Source: Bradyrhizobium sp. BRP22
Lineage (GTDB): Bacteria; Pseudomonadota; Alphaproteobacteria; Rhizobiales; Xanthobacteraceae
Reading direction: 5' to 3'
NCBI RefSeq assembly: GCF_020194175.1
Contig: NZ_JADYVX010000021.1
Location: 1-64,000, forward strand
DNA length: 64,000 bases
Of this stretch, positions 32,281 through 40,579 are shown piece by piece (position 1 is the stretch's first letter; each line of letters starts with the position of its first letter). The notes beneath the pieces were generated by a model. The model saw nothing but the letters and a program-made list of their open reading frames with translations, searched no databases and was not told the DNA's origin. A program made the position numbers and the translations under genes.

Positions 32281-33360
32281 TCACAGCACCTTTCTGATCC
32301 AGTTGTGCGGGTCGGCGGTGCGGCCGTACTGGATGTCGACCAGCTTCTTGCGCAGCCCCATCGCGACAGCGCCGGCGTTGCCGCCATTGATGAGGAAATC
32401 GCCCTTCGTGGAACACACCTTGCCGATCGGCGAGATGACGGCCGCGGTGCCACAGGCGAAGGCCTCTTTCAGTTTTCCGCTGGCGGCGTCCGCGCGCCAC
32501 TGGTCGATCGTGTAGGCTTCCTCGCGCACCTGCGTGCCGGAATCCTTCGCCAGCGCAATGATCGAATCCCTCGTGATGCCCGGCAGGATCGTGCCGAGCG
32601 GCGGCGTCAACAGCGAGCCGTCCTCGAACACGAAGAAGACGTTCATGCCGCCGAGTTCCTCGACGTAGCGACGCTCGACCGCATCGAGGAAAACGACCTG
32701 ATCGCAGCCGTGCTCGATGGCCTCGGCCTGCGCGCGCAGGCTCGCGGCGTAATTGCCGCCGCATTTGACGGCGCCGGTGCCGCCGATCGCAGCGCGCGTG
32801 TAGTGCTCCGACACCCAGATCGAGACAGGCGCGGGTCCGCCCTTGAAATAGGAGCCGACCGGCGAAGCGATGACGGCGAAGATGTATTCCGCTGACGGCT
32901 TCACGCCGAGGAAGACCTCGCTGGCGATCATGAAGGGCCGCAGATAAAGGCTGCCCTCACCGCCCGGCATCCAGGCGCGGTCGATGCGCACGAGTTGCTC
33001 GACCGCTTCGATAAACACCGCCTCGGGCAGCGGCGGCATCGCCATGCGCTCGGCCGAATTGCAGAAGCGCCGTGCATTGGCGTCGGGACGGAACAGGTTC
33101 ACGCCGCCGTCGTCGCGCCTATAGGCCTTGAGGCCTTCGAAGATTTCCTGCGCATAGTGCAGGACCGCCAAGGCCGGATCGATTCCGAAATTCGCGCGGG
33201 CTTCGATGCGCGCGCCATGCCAGCCTTTCGCCTGGTTGTAGCGGACCACAGCCATGTGGTCGGTGAAAATCCGGCCGAAGCCCGGGTCCACGAGCCTTGC
33301 TGCTCGGTCCTTGTCGGACGTCGGATTCGCCGCAGGCTGGATTTCGAATTTCAAGCTCAT
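32281..33360 (-). CDS. ilvE: Branched-chain amino acid aminotransferase
   Basis: A 359-residue class IV PLP aminotransferase for Leu, Ile and Val. ALAVLHYAQEIFEGLKAYR near 63, the phosphate/PLP region YLRPFMIASEVFLGV near 138, the PLP lysine in GAVKCGGNYAASLRAQ near 197, and the C-terminal GDFLINGGNAGAVAMGLR near 321. AAGGGA directly precedes the ATG at 33360. It is divergent from the MarR/two-component operon across a 326-base region. Confidence 0.96.
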   Translation of the reverse strand: MSLKFEIQPAANPTSDKDRAARLVDPGFGRIFTDHMAVVRYNQAKGWHGARIEARANFGIDPALAVLHYAQEIFEGLKAYRRDDGGVNLFRPDANARRFCNSAERMAMPPLPEAVFIEAVEQLVRIDRAWMPGGEGSLYLRPFMIASEVFLGVKPSAEYIFAVIASPVGSYFKGGPAPVSIWVSEHYTRAAIGGTGAVKCGGNYAASLRAQAEAIEHGCDQVVFLDAVERRYVEELGGMNVFFVFEDGSLLTPPLGTILPGITRDSIIALAKDSGTQVREEAYTIDQWRADAASGKLKEAFACGTAAVISPIGKVCSTKGDFLINGGNAGAVAMGLRKKLVDIQYGRTADPHNWIRKVL

Positions 33361-33415
33361 TCCCTTGCTTCCCGCTGTCGGAATCCGCGCGATTTCCGGC
33401 GCCAGCCTCTCCGGC

Positions 33416-33613
33416 CTATCGGCTTAAATCGGCCCGGGCTCCACCACCAGCCCTGCGGCTGGTTTCCATCGCCGTCATGTCCGAAAGGACATGCTTTTGC
33501 CGGATGCTGAAGTCCAGTATGTTTTCGTCGAAATGCCGCTCGACAATCGCACGGTAGTCCCAATTTGCGGCCCAAGCCTCCATCATTGGTCTGCTCGTGG
33601 CCGTTCTAAACAT
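33416..33613 (-). CDS. Possible small protein upstream of ilvE
   Basis: A 65-codon frame (MFRTATSRPMMEAWAANWDY ... IVERHFDENILDFSIRQKHV LSDM) lies between ilvE and the MarR gene. The middle part has plausible composition, but third positions are mixed and no family is recognised. It could be chance; part of the region also forms an ACCAGCC/GGCTGGT hairpin near 33446-33463. Confidence 0.25.
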   Translation of the reverse strand: MFRTATSRPMMEAWAANWDYRAIVERHFDENILDFSIRQKHVLSDMTAMETSRRAGGGARADLSR

Positions 33614-33620
33614 CGCCAGG

Positions 33621-33644
33621 GACGAAACGATCTAAAATTTCGTC
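33621..33644 (+). promoter_or_regulatory. Inverted repeat upstream of the MarR gene
   Basis: GACGAAA and TTTCGTC are separated by 10 bases, 43 bases upstream of the MarR start codon, a common place for autoregulation by MarR proteins. Confidence 0.4.
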
Positions 33645-33686
33645 GTGACTGGCAGTTTTGTAACATTGAACCCAAGATACGTCAAT

Positions 33687-34241
33687 ATGGCTGACATAAA
33701 TTTCTCAACGGCAGCAGCGCAGCCCGATTCCCCGGGGACGGACGTATCCGGCCCGGGACCGCGGACGGGCGATTTGCGCTGGGACATCATAGAGCTCCTG
33801 TTCTTCGCTTATCGCGACTTCGTCGGCGATGCCGATCAGGAACTGGAGGCCTTCGGCTTCGGCCGCGCCCATCACCGGGTGATGCACTTCGTCACACGCT
33901 ATCCCGGGCTCAAGGTCGCCGACCTTCTCGACGTCCTGCGCATCACCAAGCAATCGCTCGGCCGCGTGCTGAAGCAATTGCTCGACGAAGGCTACATCCT
34001 GCAGAAGACCGGCAGCAACGACCGGCGGCAGCGGCTGCTTTACGCCACCGCCAAGGGCGAAGCGCTGGTGGCCAAGCTGGCAGGATTGCAGACCGACCGC
34101 ATCAACCGCGCGGTCGCCGGCCTCGATCCGGCCGGCGTCGAAACCGTGCGGGCGTTCCTGCGCGCGATGATCGACCGCGACGATCCCGACAAGGTGCTGG
34201 AGACGATCTTCGGCGGCGCGGCCAAGAAGACGAGGGAGTGA
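33687..34241 (+). CDS. MarR-family regulator (PetP-like)
   Basis: A 184-residue winged-helix regulator: helix-turn-helix at KVADLLDVLRITKQSLGRVL (residues 78-97) and wing KTGSNDRRQRLLYATAKGEA near 110. A disordered Ser/Pro start precedes the domain. The adjacent response regulator and kinase make this gene order similar to petP-petR of Rhodobacter, where the pair controls photosynthetic electron-transfer and other genes; orthology is from memory. The ATG at 33687 is chosen over the GTG at 33645. The next gene starts 3 bases after its stop. Confidence 0.88.
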   Translation: MADINFSTAAAQPDSPGTDVSGPGPRTGDLRWDIIELLFFAYRDFVGDADQELEAFGFGRAHHRVMHFVTRYPGLKVADLLDVLRITKQSLGRVLKQLLDEGYILQKTGSNDRRQRLLYATAKGEALVAKLAGLQTDRINRAVAGLDPAGVETVRAFLRAMIDRDDPDKVLETIFGGAAKKTRE

Positions 34242-34243
34242 AC

Positions 34244-34978
34244 GTGACGCAGGGAGCAACCATTGCGGCGGCGACGACACGCATGCCGATCAAACCGGCC
34301 GACGACGCGCCGCACCTCCTGCTGGTTGATGACGATCGCCGTATCCGCGATCTTCTCTCGCGCTTCCTCTGTGGCGAAGGCTACCGCGTCACGACCGCCA
34401 TGAGCGCCAGCGACGCGCGCGCCAAACTGCTGGGACTCAATTTCGACCTGCTGATCCTGGACGTGATGATGCCCGGCGAAAACGGCTTTGATCTCGCGCG
34501 CTTCATCCGCTCATCCTCGTCGGTGCCGATCATCATGCTCACCGCGCGGCACGAGGCGGAAGCCCGTATCGAGGGTCTGCAGATCGGCGCCGACGACTAT
34601 GTGGCCAAGCCGTTCGAGCCGCGCGAACTGGTGCTGCGGATCGGCAACATCCTCAAGCGCTCCGCGCCGCCGCCGGCGCAGACATTGGAGCAGATTGCCT
34701 TCGGCCCGTACGTCTTCCATATCGACCGTGGCGAATTGCGCCAGGGCGAGGAGATCATCCACCTGACCGACCGCGAGCGGGAGATGCTGCGCATCCTCGC
34801 CGCGAGCCCCGGCGAAACCGTGCCGCGCGGCGCACTGACCGGCGGCGGCACCGTCAACGAGCGCGCGGTCGACGTGCAGATCAATCGCCTGCGGCGCAAG
34901 ATCGAGCGCGATCCTGCGAATCCTTTATTCCTTCAGGCGGTACGCGGCATCGGCTATCGCCTGGTAGCCTCGCCTTAA
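34244..34978 (+). CDS. OmpR-family response regulator (PetR-like)
   Basis: A 244-residue protein with a receiver domain (HLLLVDDDRRIRDLLSRFL, phosphoacceptor Asp at about 73 in LLILDVMMPGENGF, and K in DDYVAKPFEPREL) and a C-terminal OmpR winged helix (EEIIHLTDREREMLRILAAS ... LRRKIERDPANPLFLQAVRG). Start is the GTG at 34244, 6 bases after GAGGGA; the GTG at 34238 is in frame too. It is co-transcribed with the upstream MarR gene and the downstream kinase (12-base gap), a complete signalling unit. Confidence 0.93.
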   Translation: MTQGATIAAATTRMPIKPADDAPHLLLVDDDRRIRDLLSRFLCGEGYRVTTAMSASDARAKLLGLNFDLLILDVMMPGENGFDLARFIRSSSSVPIIMLTARHEAEARIEGLQIGADDYVAKPFEPRELVLRIGNILKRSAPPPAQTLEQIAFGPYVFHIDRGELRQGEEIIHLTDREREMLRILAASPGETVPRGALTGGGTVNERAVDVQINRLRRKIERDPANPLFLQAVRGIGYRLVASP

Positions 34979-34989
34979 ACCTCTTCGCC

Positions 34990-36375
34990 ATGAGCACGAT
35001 CGACACGGGCCTGAGCCTGATCCGCAACGCCTCGCAGCGCGTCTCCAAGGCCAATGGCTGGATGGGAAACGCGTTCAAGAGCTGGATGCCGACCGGCCTC
35101 TATGCCCGTGCGCTGCTGATCATGATCGTGCCGATGGTGGTGCTGCAGACGGTGGTTGCCTTCGTGTTCATGGAGCGGCACTGGAACACGGTGACGCGCC
35201 GCCTCTCCGCCGCTGTCGTGCAGGACATCGCCGCCCTCATCGACGTCTACAAGACCTATCCGCAGGACAAGGACCGCGCGCAGGTGCGCCGGATCGCGCA
35301 GCGGCTGCAGCTCGTGGTCGATTTCCTGCCCGCCGGCGACATGCCGCCACCCGGGCCAAAGCCGTTCTTCTCGCTGCTCGACCAGACGCTGTCGGTGCAG
35401 CTCGGTCGCCAGATCGGCCGTCCGTTCTGGATCGACACGGTCGGCCGGTCCAACCTGGTCGAGATCCGCGTGCAGCTCGACGACGCGATCATGCGCATCT
35501 TCGCGCTGCGCAGCGCCGCCTACGCGTCGAATTCGGAGATCTTCATCTTCTGGATGCTCGGCACATCGACGATCCTCTTGATCGTCGCGGTGCTGTTCCT
35601 GCGCAACCAGATCAAACCGATCCTGCGTCTGGCGGACGCCGCCGAGAGCTTCGGCAAGGGCCGCGAGGCACCGAATTTCCGGCCGCGCGGCGCGCGCGAG
35701 GTGCGGCGCGCGGCGCAGGCGTTCCTGGAGATGAAGGCGCGCATCGAGCGCACGATCGAGCAGCGCACCGCGATGCTCGCCGGCGTCTCGCACGATCTGC
35801 GCACGATCCTGACCCGCTTCAAGCTGGAGCTCGCGCTGCTCGGCGAAGGTCCCGAGATCGACGCCATGCGCAAGGACGTCGACGAGATGTCGATGATGCT
35901 GGAGGACTATCTCGCCTTTGCCCGCGGCGATTCCGGCGAGATCGCGCAGCCGACCGACATGGCGATGGCGCTCGAGGAATTGCGCAACGACGCCGAACGC
36001 CACGGCCATACCGCGACCGTCGCCTTCCACGGATTGCCGGTCGTGACGGTAAAGCCGGCCTCGTTCAAGCGCTGCCTCGGCAACCTCGTCTCCAATGCGG
36101 CGCGGCATGCCAACACGATCTCGATCACCGGCCACCGCGACCACCGCTATCTCACGGTCACCGTCGATGACGACGGCCCGGGCATTCCGGTCGCCATGCG
36201 CGAGGAAGTGTTCAAGCCGTTCCTGCGGCTCGACGACGCCCGCAACCAGGACGAGGGCGGCACCGGCCTGGGCCTCGCCATCGCCCGCGACATCGCCCGC
36301 TCGCATGGCGGCGACATCATGCTCGGCGATAGCCCGATGGGCGGCCTGCGGGCGACAGTGAGAGTGCCGGTGTAA
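34990..36375 (+). CDS. Membrane sensor histidine kinase, EnvZ-like
   Basis: A 461-residue inner-membrane kinase. Membrane helices near residues 40-61 and 183-204 enclose a ~120-residue periplasmic sensor; a HAMP-like segment (PILRLADAAESFGKGREAPN) follows, then the H-box GVSHDLRTILTR with His 268, N-box NLVSNAARHA, G1 DDDGPGIP and G2 GGTGLGLAIARDIA. The H-box has Ile where most kinases have Pro (SHDLRTP). The cognate regulator is the preceding gene. The sensed signal cannot be read from sequence. Confidence 0.93.
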   Translation: MSTIDTGLSLIRNASQRVSKANGWMGNAFKSWMPTGLYARALLIMIVPMVVLQTVVAFVFMERHWNTVTRRLSAAVVQDIAALIDVYKTYPQDKDRAQVRRIAQRLQLVVDFLPAGDMPPPGPKPFFSLLDQTLSVQLGRQIGRPFWIDTVGRSNLVEIRVQLDDAIMRIFALRSAAYASNSEIFIFWMLGTSTILLIVAVLFLRNQIKPILRLADAAESFGKGREAPNFRPRGAREVRRAAQAFLEMKARIERTIEQRTAMLAGVSHDLRTILTRFKLELALLGEGPEIDAMRKDVDEMSMMLEDYLAFARGDSGEIAQPTDMAMALEELRNDAERHGHTATVAFHGLPVVTVKPASFKRCLGNLVSNAARHANTISITGHRDHRYLTVTVDDDGPGIPVAMREEVFKPFLRLDDARNQDEGGTGLGLAIARDIARSHGGDIMLGDSPMGGLRATVRVPV

Positions 36376-36381
36376 CCGTTC

Positions 36382-36545
36382 TTCCCTTCTCCCCTTGTGG
36401 GAGAAGGTGGCGCGCATGCAATGCGCGCCGGATGAGGGGTTGTCTCGGCGAGCTCCTGTGCGTGTGGAGAGAACCCCTCACCGAAACGAACTTGTGGCCA
36501 ACGGATGAGCGGCCCTCTCCCACAAGGGGAGAGGGCGCAGCAATT
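36382..36545. repeat. Interspersed inverted repeat, family A
   Basis: CTTCTCCCCTTGTGGGAGAA GG, GCGCGCATGCAATGCGCGC, GATGAGGGG on one side; CCCCTCACCG... and CCCTCTCCCACAAGGGGAGA GGG on the other, both halves hairpins. Between the kinase gene (plus strand) and the DUF3617 gene (minus strand), so it separates convergent transcripts. Confidence 0.8.
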
Positions 36546-36606
36546 AGCATCTCAAGGCTGAGCTGGCTCGGACGCACGCTGTAGCGCAGCCCGGCCACGA
36601 CAAGGA

Positions 36607-37146
36607 CTACTTCGGCAGCTTCGGGATCAGGCCCTTCAGCTTTTCCATGTCCTTGATGTTCATCCTCATGCCGCCGGCCATGATGATGTCGCCCGGCTTC
36701 TGGTCCGCCTTGCAGGCACCAAGCCATTTGGCCTCGATGGTGCCGGTGGTGTCGTGCGGTGCGCCGGCTTTGCCGTGTTCGGCGTGCGACGTCGTCTTCA
36801 CTGTGTAGGCGGAGTTGAAGTCACCGGTGATCTCGGCATGCGAGGTCACGGTGACGCCGGCGACGCCGCATACGGAGTCGCTGACATAGCCGGTCGCCGT
36901 CTTCTGGATGTCCTGCTTGGAGCAGATGTCTTTTGCCATCGGCGAGACCGCCGTGCTCATGTCCTTGTCCGTGGTCTCATCGGTGCAATGCTGCATCGTC
37001 ATTTCGGGCATGGCCGAGCCCGTACGCACGATCTTCATCTCCCATAAGCCCGCCTTGCGGACCGGAAGATCGACGGCGCCCGCTGTGCCCGGCAGCAACG
37101 CGGCAAGGCCAAGAGCCGATCCGAGCAGCACGAAAGGTCGCGTCAT
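36607..37146 (-). CDS. DUF3617-domain exported protein
   Basis: A 179-residue periplasmic protein. MTRPFVLLGSALGLAALLPG TAGAVD is a Sec signal peptide with cleavage near GAVD. The mature part is the DUF3617 pattern: RKAGLWEMKIVRTGSAMPEM, a QHCTDETTD segment with conserved Cys, CSKQDIQKTATGYVSDSVC and a KWLGACKADQKPG end. Function unknown. The start at 37146 gives the signal peptide; the frame extends upstream without homology. Confidence 0.85.
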   Translation of the reverse strand: MTRPFVLLGSALGLAALLPGTAGAVDLPVRKAGLWEMKIVRTGSAMPEMTMQHCTDETTDKDMSTAVSPMAKDICSKQDIQKTATGYVSDSVCGVAGVTVTSHAEITGDFNSAYTVKTTSHAEHGKAGAPHDTTGTIEAKWLGACKADQKPGDIIMAGGMRMNIKDMEKLKGLIPKLPK

Positions 37147-37171
37147 GCCGCGATGCCGGTAACAGCGCCGA

Positions 37172-37462
37172 TCAATAAAGCGTGCGCAGCGGCCGCTCGG
37201 CGGCGCCCCAAGGCACCCAGCGGCAGGAGAAGGAGACGTAGCCGCCCTCATAGGGCTGCACCGCGAGGAATTTCACCACCTTGCCGTAAGAAGCGCAGTG
37301 ATCGACCGCGAGCTGGCGGGCGTCGGCCTGCCGCGCCAGGGAATAGGCGATGATGCCGCCGGTATCGTTGCCCTTGAACGGGGGCACCCAGTCGGCCTGT
37401 GCCGGTGCACCGGCCAGCATTGCGCCTGCGGCAACCATGCCAGCGGCCAGAATCCTTCGCAT
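37172..37462 (-). CDS. Small exported protein
   Basis: A 96-residue protein: signal peptide MRRILAAGMVAAGAMLAGAP AQADW (cleavage after AQA), then a short mature domain with two Cys (DHCASYGK, SFSCRWVPWG) that could form a disulfide. It is 25 bases upstream of the DUF3617 gene on the same strand. I do not recognise the family with certainty. Confidence 0.75.
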   Translation of the reverse strand: MRRILAAGMVAAGAMLAGAPAQADWVPPFKGNDTGGIIAYSLARQADARQLAVDHCASYGKVVKFLAVQPYEGGYVSFSCRWVPWGAAERPLRTLY

Positions 37463-37633
37463 TGCAGACTCTCCTCAAATCCTTGGCCGGCACCATAAAG
37501 TGGGACGGCGACGGTGAAAAGAATCGCGGGCCGGAGTTTTGCGGAGTTCTCCGCCAGTGTTGCCGCGCTGCACTTGACCTCGCCCGGGCTTCACGGCACC
37601 GTCCCGCACGTTGGATTGTCCGGCGGATTCCCC

Positions 37634-38104
37634 ATGCGCAATACTGTTCTTTCCTCGACCAAGACTGGCCTCTGCGCCGCGTTCGGCCTGCTGGTGGGCC
37701 TGCTGGCGTCCGGCCAGACGGCGCAGGCGGCAAATCCGCTGGAGCTGAACTTCTGGCTGTCCGGGCCGAAATATGACGGGGCGGTGGCGCCTTGCGAGGC
37801 CGCGCTGCCGACCATTGCGTCTCAATTCCAGGAAAAAGAGAGCCAGTACTGGAATTCACCGCTGGTGATTACCGCCTATTCCCGCATCCATGAGACCACC
37901 TTCCGGCCCTGGCAATCCGACAACGTTCCGCGCCGCTATTGCTCCGGTGACGTGGTGCTGAGTGACGGCAAGGTCCGCACCGTGCATTTCTCCATCATCG
38001 AGGATGGCGGATTTGCCAGCATCGGTCAGGGCGTCGAATGGTGCGTGACCGGACTGGACCGCAACTGGGCCTATAATCCCGCCTGCAAGTCGGCCCGGCC
38101 CTGA
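37634..38104 (+). CDS. Exported protein of unknown function
   Basis: A 156-residue protein with signal MRNTVLSSTKTGLCAAFGLL VGLLASGQTAQAAN (cleavage after AQA) and four Cys in the mature part (APCEAALP, RRYCSGDVV, VEWCVTG, NPACKS), compatible with two disulfides. WNSPLVITAYSRIHETTFRP is a likely strand-rich core. Divergent from the previous exported protein gene. Function unknown. Confidence 0.75.
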   Translation: MRNTVLSSTKTGLCAAFGLLVGLLASGQTAQAANPLELNFWLSGPKYDGAVAPCEAALPTIASQFQEKESQYWNSPLVITAYSRIHETTFRPWQSDNVPRRYCSGDVVLSDGKVRTVHFSIIEDGGFASIGQGVEWCVTGLDRNWAYNPACKSARP

Positions 38105-38214
38105 TCCCTCGTCGCGTCGCTTGCTGATCAAGCAATGCGCCGCATCACAATTTGTTCTTGAAATGTTCCTTCTCCCTGCTACGCTCGCAAGCAGTCGCGT
38201 GTGAGGGGTGTTTC

Positions 38215-38898
38215 ATGTTTCGATTGGCCTTGGCTTCCCGGCTGCTGATTTCCATCCTTGCCTTTTTTGCCGTGATCGGCGCGGTCAGCGCCCAGGACCG
38301 CCGGCAAAACGCGCCGGGCGAGTTCGATTTCTACGTCCTGGCGCTGTCCTGGTCGCCGTCCTTCTGCGAGGCCGCCTCCGAACGCGGCGATGGCGGGCGG
38401 GCGCAGGTCCAATGCGGCGGACGCCCCTACTCCTTCGTGGTGCATGGGCTCTGGCCGCAATATGAGCGCGGCTTTCCGGAATATTGCCAGCGGCCCGCGC
38501 CTCGGCTGGCCCGCAACGTCATGACCTCGATGCTCGACCTGATGCCGGCGCCGGGGCTGATCTATAACGAATGGGACAAGCACGGCACCTGCTCGGGTCT
38601 GTCGGCACGCGCCTATTTCGAAAGCATCCGCAAGGCCCGCGCCGCGGTGAAGATCCCTGAGGAATTCCTGCAATTATCGGAGCCGAAGACGGTCGTCCCC
38701 GCCGAGATCGAGGAAGCCTTCATCAAGGCCAATCCAGGCCTGAGCAGTTCGGCAATCTCGGTGACCTGCGACAGCAAGCGGCTGAGCGAGGTCAGGATCT
38801 GCATGAGCAAGGACATGCAATTCCGCGCCTGCGAAGAAACCGACCGCCGTGCCTGCCGCCGCGATCAGGTGGTGATGCCGCCGATCCGCGGTGGTTAG
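38215..38898 (+). CDS. Ribonuclease T2 family protein, exported
   Basis: A 227-residue secreted or periplasmic endoribonuclease. A signal peptide (ALASRLLISILAFFAVIGAV SAQD) precedes the fold. Catalytic motif CAS I is FVVHGLWPQ (His near 83) and CAS II EWDKHGTC (His near 125), both intact, with Cys pairs typical of the family (FCEAASERG, QCGGRPY). RNase T2 enzymes cut single-stranded RNA to 2',3'-cyclic phosphates, for RNA scavenging outside the cytoplasm. Start at 38215 has GAGGGG upstream. Confidence 0.92.
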   Translation: MFRLALASRLLISILAFFAVIGAVSAQDRRQNAPGEFDFYVLALSWSPSFCEAASERGDGGRAQVQCGGRPYSFVVHGLWPQYERGFPEYCQRPAPRLARNVMTSMLDLMPAPGLIYNEWDKHGTCSGLSARAYFESIRKARAAVKIPEEFLQLSEPKTVVPAEIEEAFIKANPGLSSSAISVTCDSKRLSEVRICMSKDMQFRACEETDRRACRRDQVVMPPIRGG

Positions 38899-39029
38899 TA
38901 TCCTCGTCATTCCGGAATGGTCCGGCGGGCCAGACGTCGAATGTGCAATTTGTGCATCAGGAAATCTCAAGAAGCTCTGAGCTGCAGCTACGCATCCGGA
39001 GTCAGCGCTCTCGCCTCGCCTGACATGAC

Positions 39030-39065
39030 ATGGGTTACTTTCATCTGCGTGATGTCGTAACCCAT
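39030..39065 (+). promoter_or_regulatory. Hairpin directly before rlmJ
   Basis: ATGGGTTAC and GTAACCCAT (9-bp arms, 18-base loop) end 5 bases before the rlmJ ATG. The only Shine-Dalgarno-like bases (AGG at 39067-39069) are one base from the start codon, so the hairpin could control initiation. Confidence 0.45.
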
Positions 39066-39070
39066 CAGGC

Positions 39071-39931
39071 ATGAACTATCGTCACGCCTTTCACGCCGGC
39101 GGTTTTGCCGACGTCATCAAGCACATCGTGCTGGTGCGAATCCTGCTCTATCTGCAGGAAAAGCCGGCGGCGCTTCGCGTCATCGATACCCATGCCGGCG
39201 CCGGCCTCTATGATCTGACCTCCGACGAAGCGCGGCGCGGCGGCGAATGGCTGACCGGAATTGCGCGGCTGATGCAGGCGCGCTTCTCGAAAGAAGCGCT
39301 GCCGTTGGTGCTGCCTTATCTCGACATTGTGAGGGCCTTCAGCCCGCCGGGTGAACTGAAGGCCTATCCGGGCTCGCCTTTGATCGCGCGGGCGCTGCTC
39401 AGGCCGCAGGACCGCCTCACCGCCTGCGAACTCGAACCTGCGGCACGCAAACACCTGATCGACGCGCTGCGACGCGACGCCCAGGCACGGGTGGTTGACC
39501 TCGATGGCTGGACCGCGCTGCCGGCCTTCGTGCCGCCAAAGGAAAGGCGCGGCATGGTCCTGATCGACCCGCCTTTTGAAGCCAAGGACGAATTCGAGCG
39601 GCTCGCTCAAGGCTTTTCTGAGGCATTCGCGAAATGGCCGACCGGCAGCTATCTGATGTGGTATCCGGCGAAAAGCCGTCGCGTGACCGACGATCTTGCG
39701 CGGCATGTCGCTTCCGAGACAGGCAAGAGCAAACCAGCCGGCAAATGCCTGCGGCTCGAATTCAGCGTCGCGCCCCGAGAAGCCGATAGCGGCTTGGTCT
39801 CAACCGGGCTCTTGATCGTCAATCCGCCCTGGACGCTGACCGGCGAACTCAAAACGATCCTGCCCGAATTGGAAAAACCCTTGGGCCAAGGTGGCGCGGG
39901 CCGATTCAGGCTGGAGACGCCCAAACCTTGA
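39071..39931 (+). CDS. rlmJ: 23S rRNA m6A2030 methyltransferase RlmJ
   Basis: A 286-residue SAM methyltransferase modifying A2030 of 23S rRNA. MNYRHAFHAGGFADVIKHIV is the diagnostic family N-terminus; VIDTHAGAGLYDL near residue 37 is the SAM-binding motif, and IDPPFE near 164 the catalytic DPPF motif for adenine-N6. The gene stands alone between the RNase T2 and cold-shock genes. Confidence 0.95.
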   Translation: MNYRHAFHAGGFADVIKHIVLVRILLYLQEKPAALRVIDTHAGAGLYDLTSDEARRGGEWLTGIARLMQARFSKEALPLVLPYLDIVRAFSPPGELKAYPGSPLIARALLRPQDRLTACELEPAARKHLIDALRRDAQARVVDLDGWTALPAFVPPKERRGMVLIDPPFEAKDEFERLAQGFSEAFAKWPTGSYLMWYPAKSRRVTDDLARHVASETGKSKPAGKCLRLEFSVAPREADSGLVSTGLLIVNPPWTLTGELKTILPELEKPLGQGGAGRFRLETPKP

Positions 39932-40137
39932 CCAAAGCCGTTGCTGAAAACTCCCACTCGACCATAGGCAACTTGCCCGGAACCGTATTATGCTTGTCAC
40001 GTTAGGACTGGCTTTACGTTCCGCTTCCGCGAATGGTTGCGGCGGAGTGACAAGGCCGAAGAAAAATCCAGGCGGATCGGTGCCGTGACACGGATCCGCT
40101 GAGGTGGCCAAGCTTCCGGCAGCGAATGTCCGGTCGC

Positions 40138-40162
40138 CCGCTACGTGAGTTACGCGTAGCGG
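40138..40162 (+). promoter_or_regulatory. Leader hairpin of the cold-shock gene
   Basis: CCGCTACG and CGTAGCGG with a 9-base loop, ending 28 bases before the ATG; the GGGGAGGAG ribosome site lies free just after it. The 259 bases between rlmJ and this gene probably encode a long 5' leader, as in cold-shock genes elsewhere. Remaining leader sequence shows no clear motif. Confidence 0.45.
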
Positions 40163-40190
40163 CGGTGCAATGCGGGGGAGGAGTTTCCCG

Positions 40191-40406
40191 ATGGCCATGA
40201 CTGGTACAGTCAAGTTCTTCAATGGAGAGCGCGGCTACGGCTTCATCAAGCCTGACGACGGCGGCCGCGATGTGTTCGTTCACATCACCGCTGTCGAGCG
40301 CGCAGGGTTGAAGGATTTGACCGAAGGACAACGGATTACGTTCGACGTTGAACCGGACAAGAAGGGCAAAGGCCCCAAGGCGGTCAATCTGGTGATTTCA
40401 TCGTGA
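40191..40406 (+). CDS. Cold-shock domain protein
   Basis: A 71-residue OB-fold nucleic-acid-binding protein, MAMTGTVKFFNGERGYGFIK at the start, with RNP1 (GYGFIKP, residues 15-21) and RNP2 (DVFVHI, near 29). Members act as RNA chaperones that melt structure and stimulate translation. The start at 40191 is chosen for GGGGAGGAG 7 bases upstream; 40197 is also possible. A perfect 8-bp hairpin straddles its stop codon. Confidence 0.95.
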   Translation: MAMTGTVKFFNGERGYGFIKPDDGGRDVFVHITAVERAGLKDLTEGQRITFDVEPDKKGKGPKAVNLVISS

Positions 40407-40421
40407 GCGTTTGCGCTCACG
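40402..40421 (+). terminator. Hairpin spanning the stop of the cold-shock gene
   Basis: CGTGAGCG TTTG CGCTCACG, 8-bp stem, with the TGA stop codon in the left arm. No U-run follows, so it may mainly protect the mRNA 3' end. Confidence 0.4.
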
Positions 40422-40579
40422 CTGAAGCGGACTGAATTCTCCGGTCAGGATTTGCCGGGCGGCGTCCCGCTCGCACGGATATGCGCGTGATGTTGCGCAG
40501 CAGCTCGGCGAAAAAAATTCCGGCCGCCTGCGACGGCCGGAAGGTTGTCGTCGATCGTTTTCTTGTTCTTGGAAGATGG

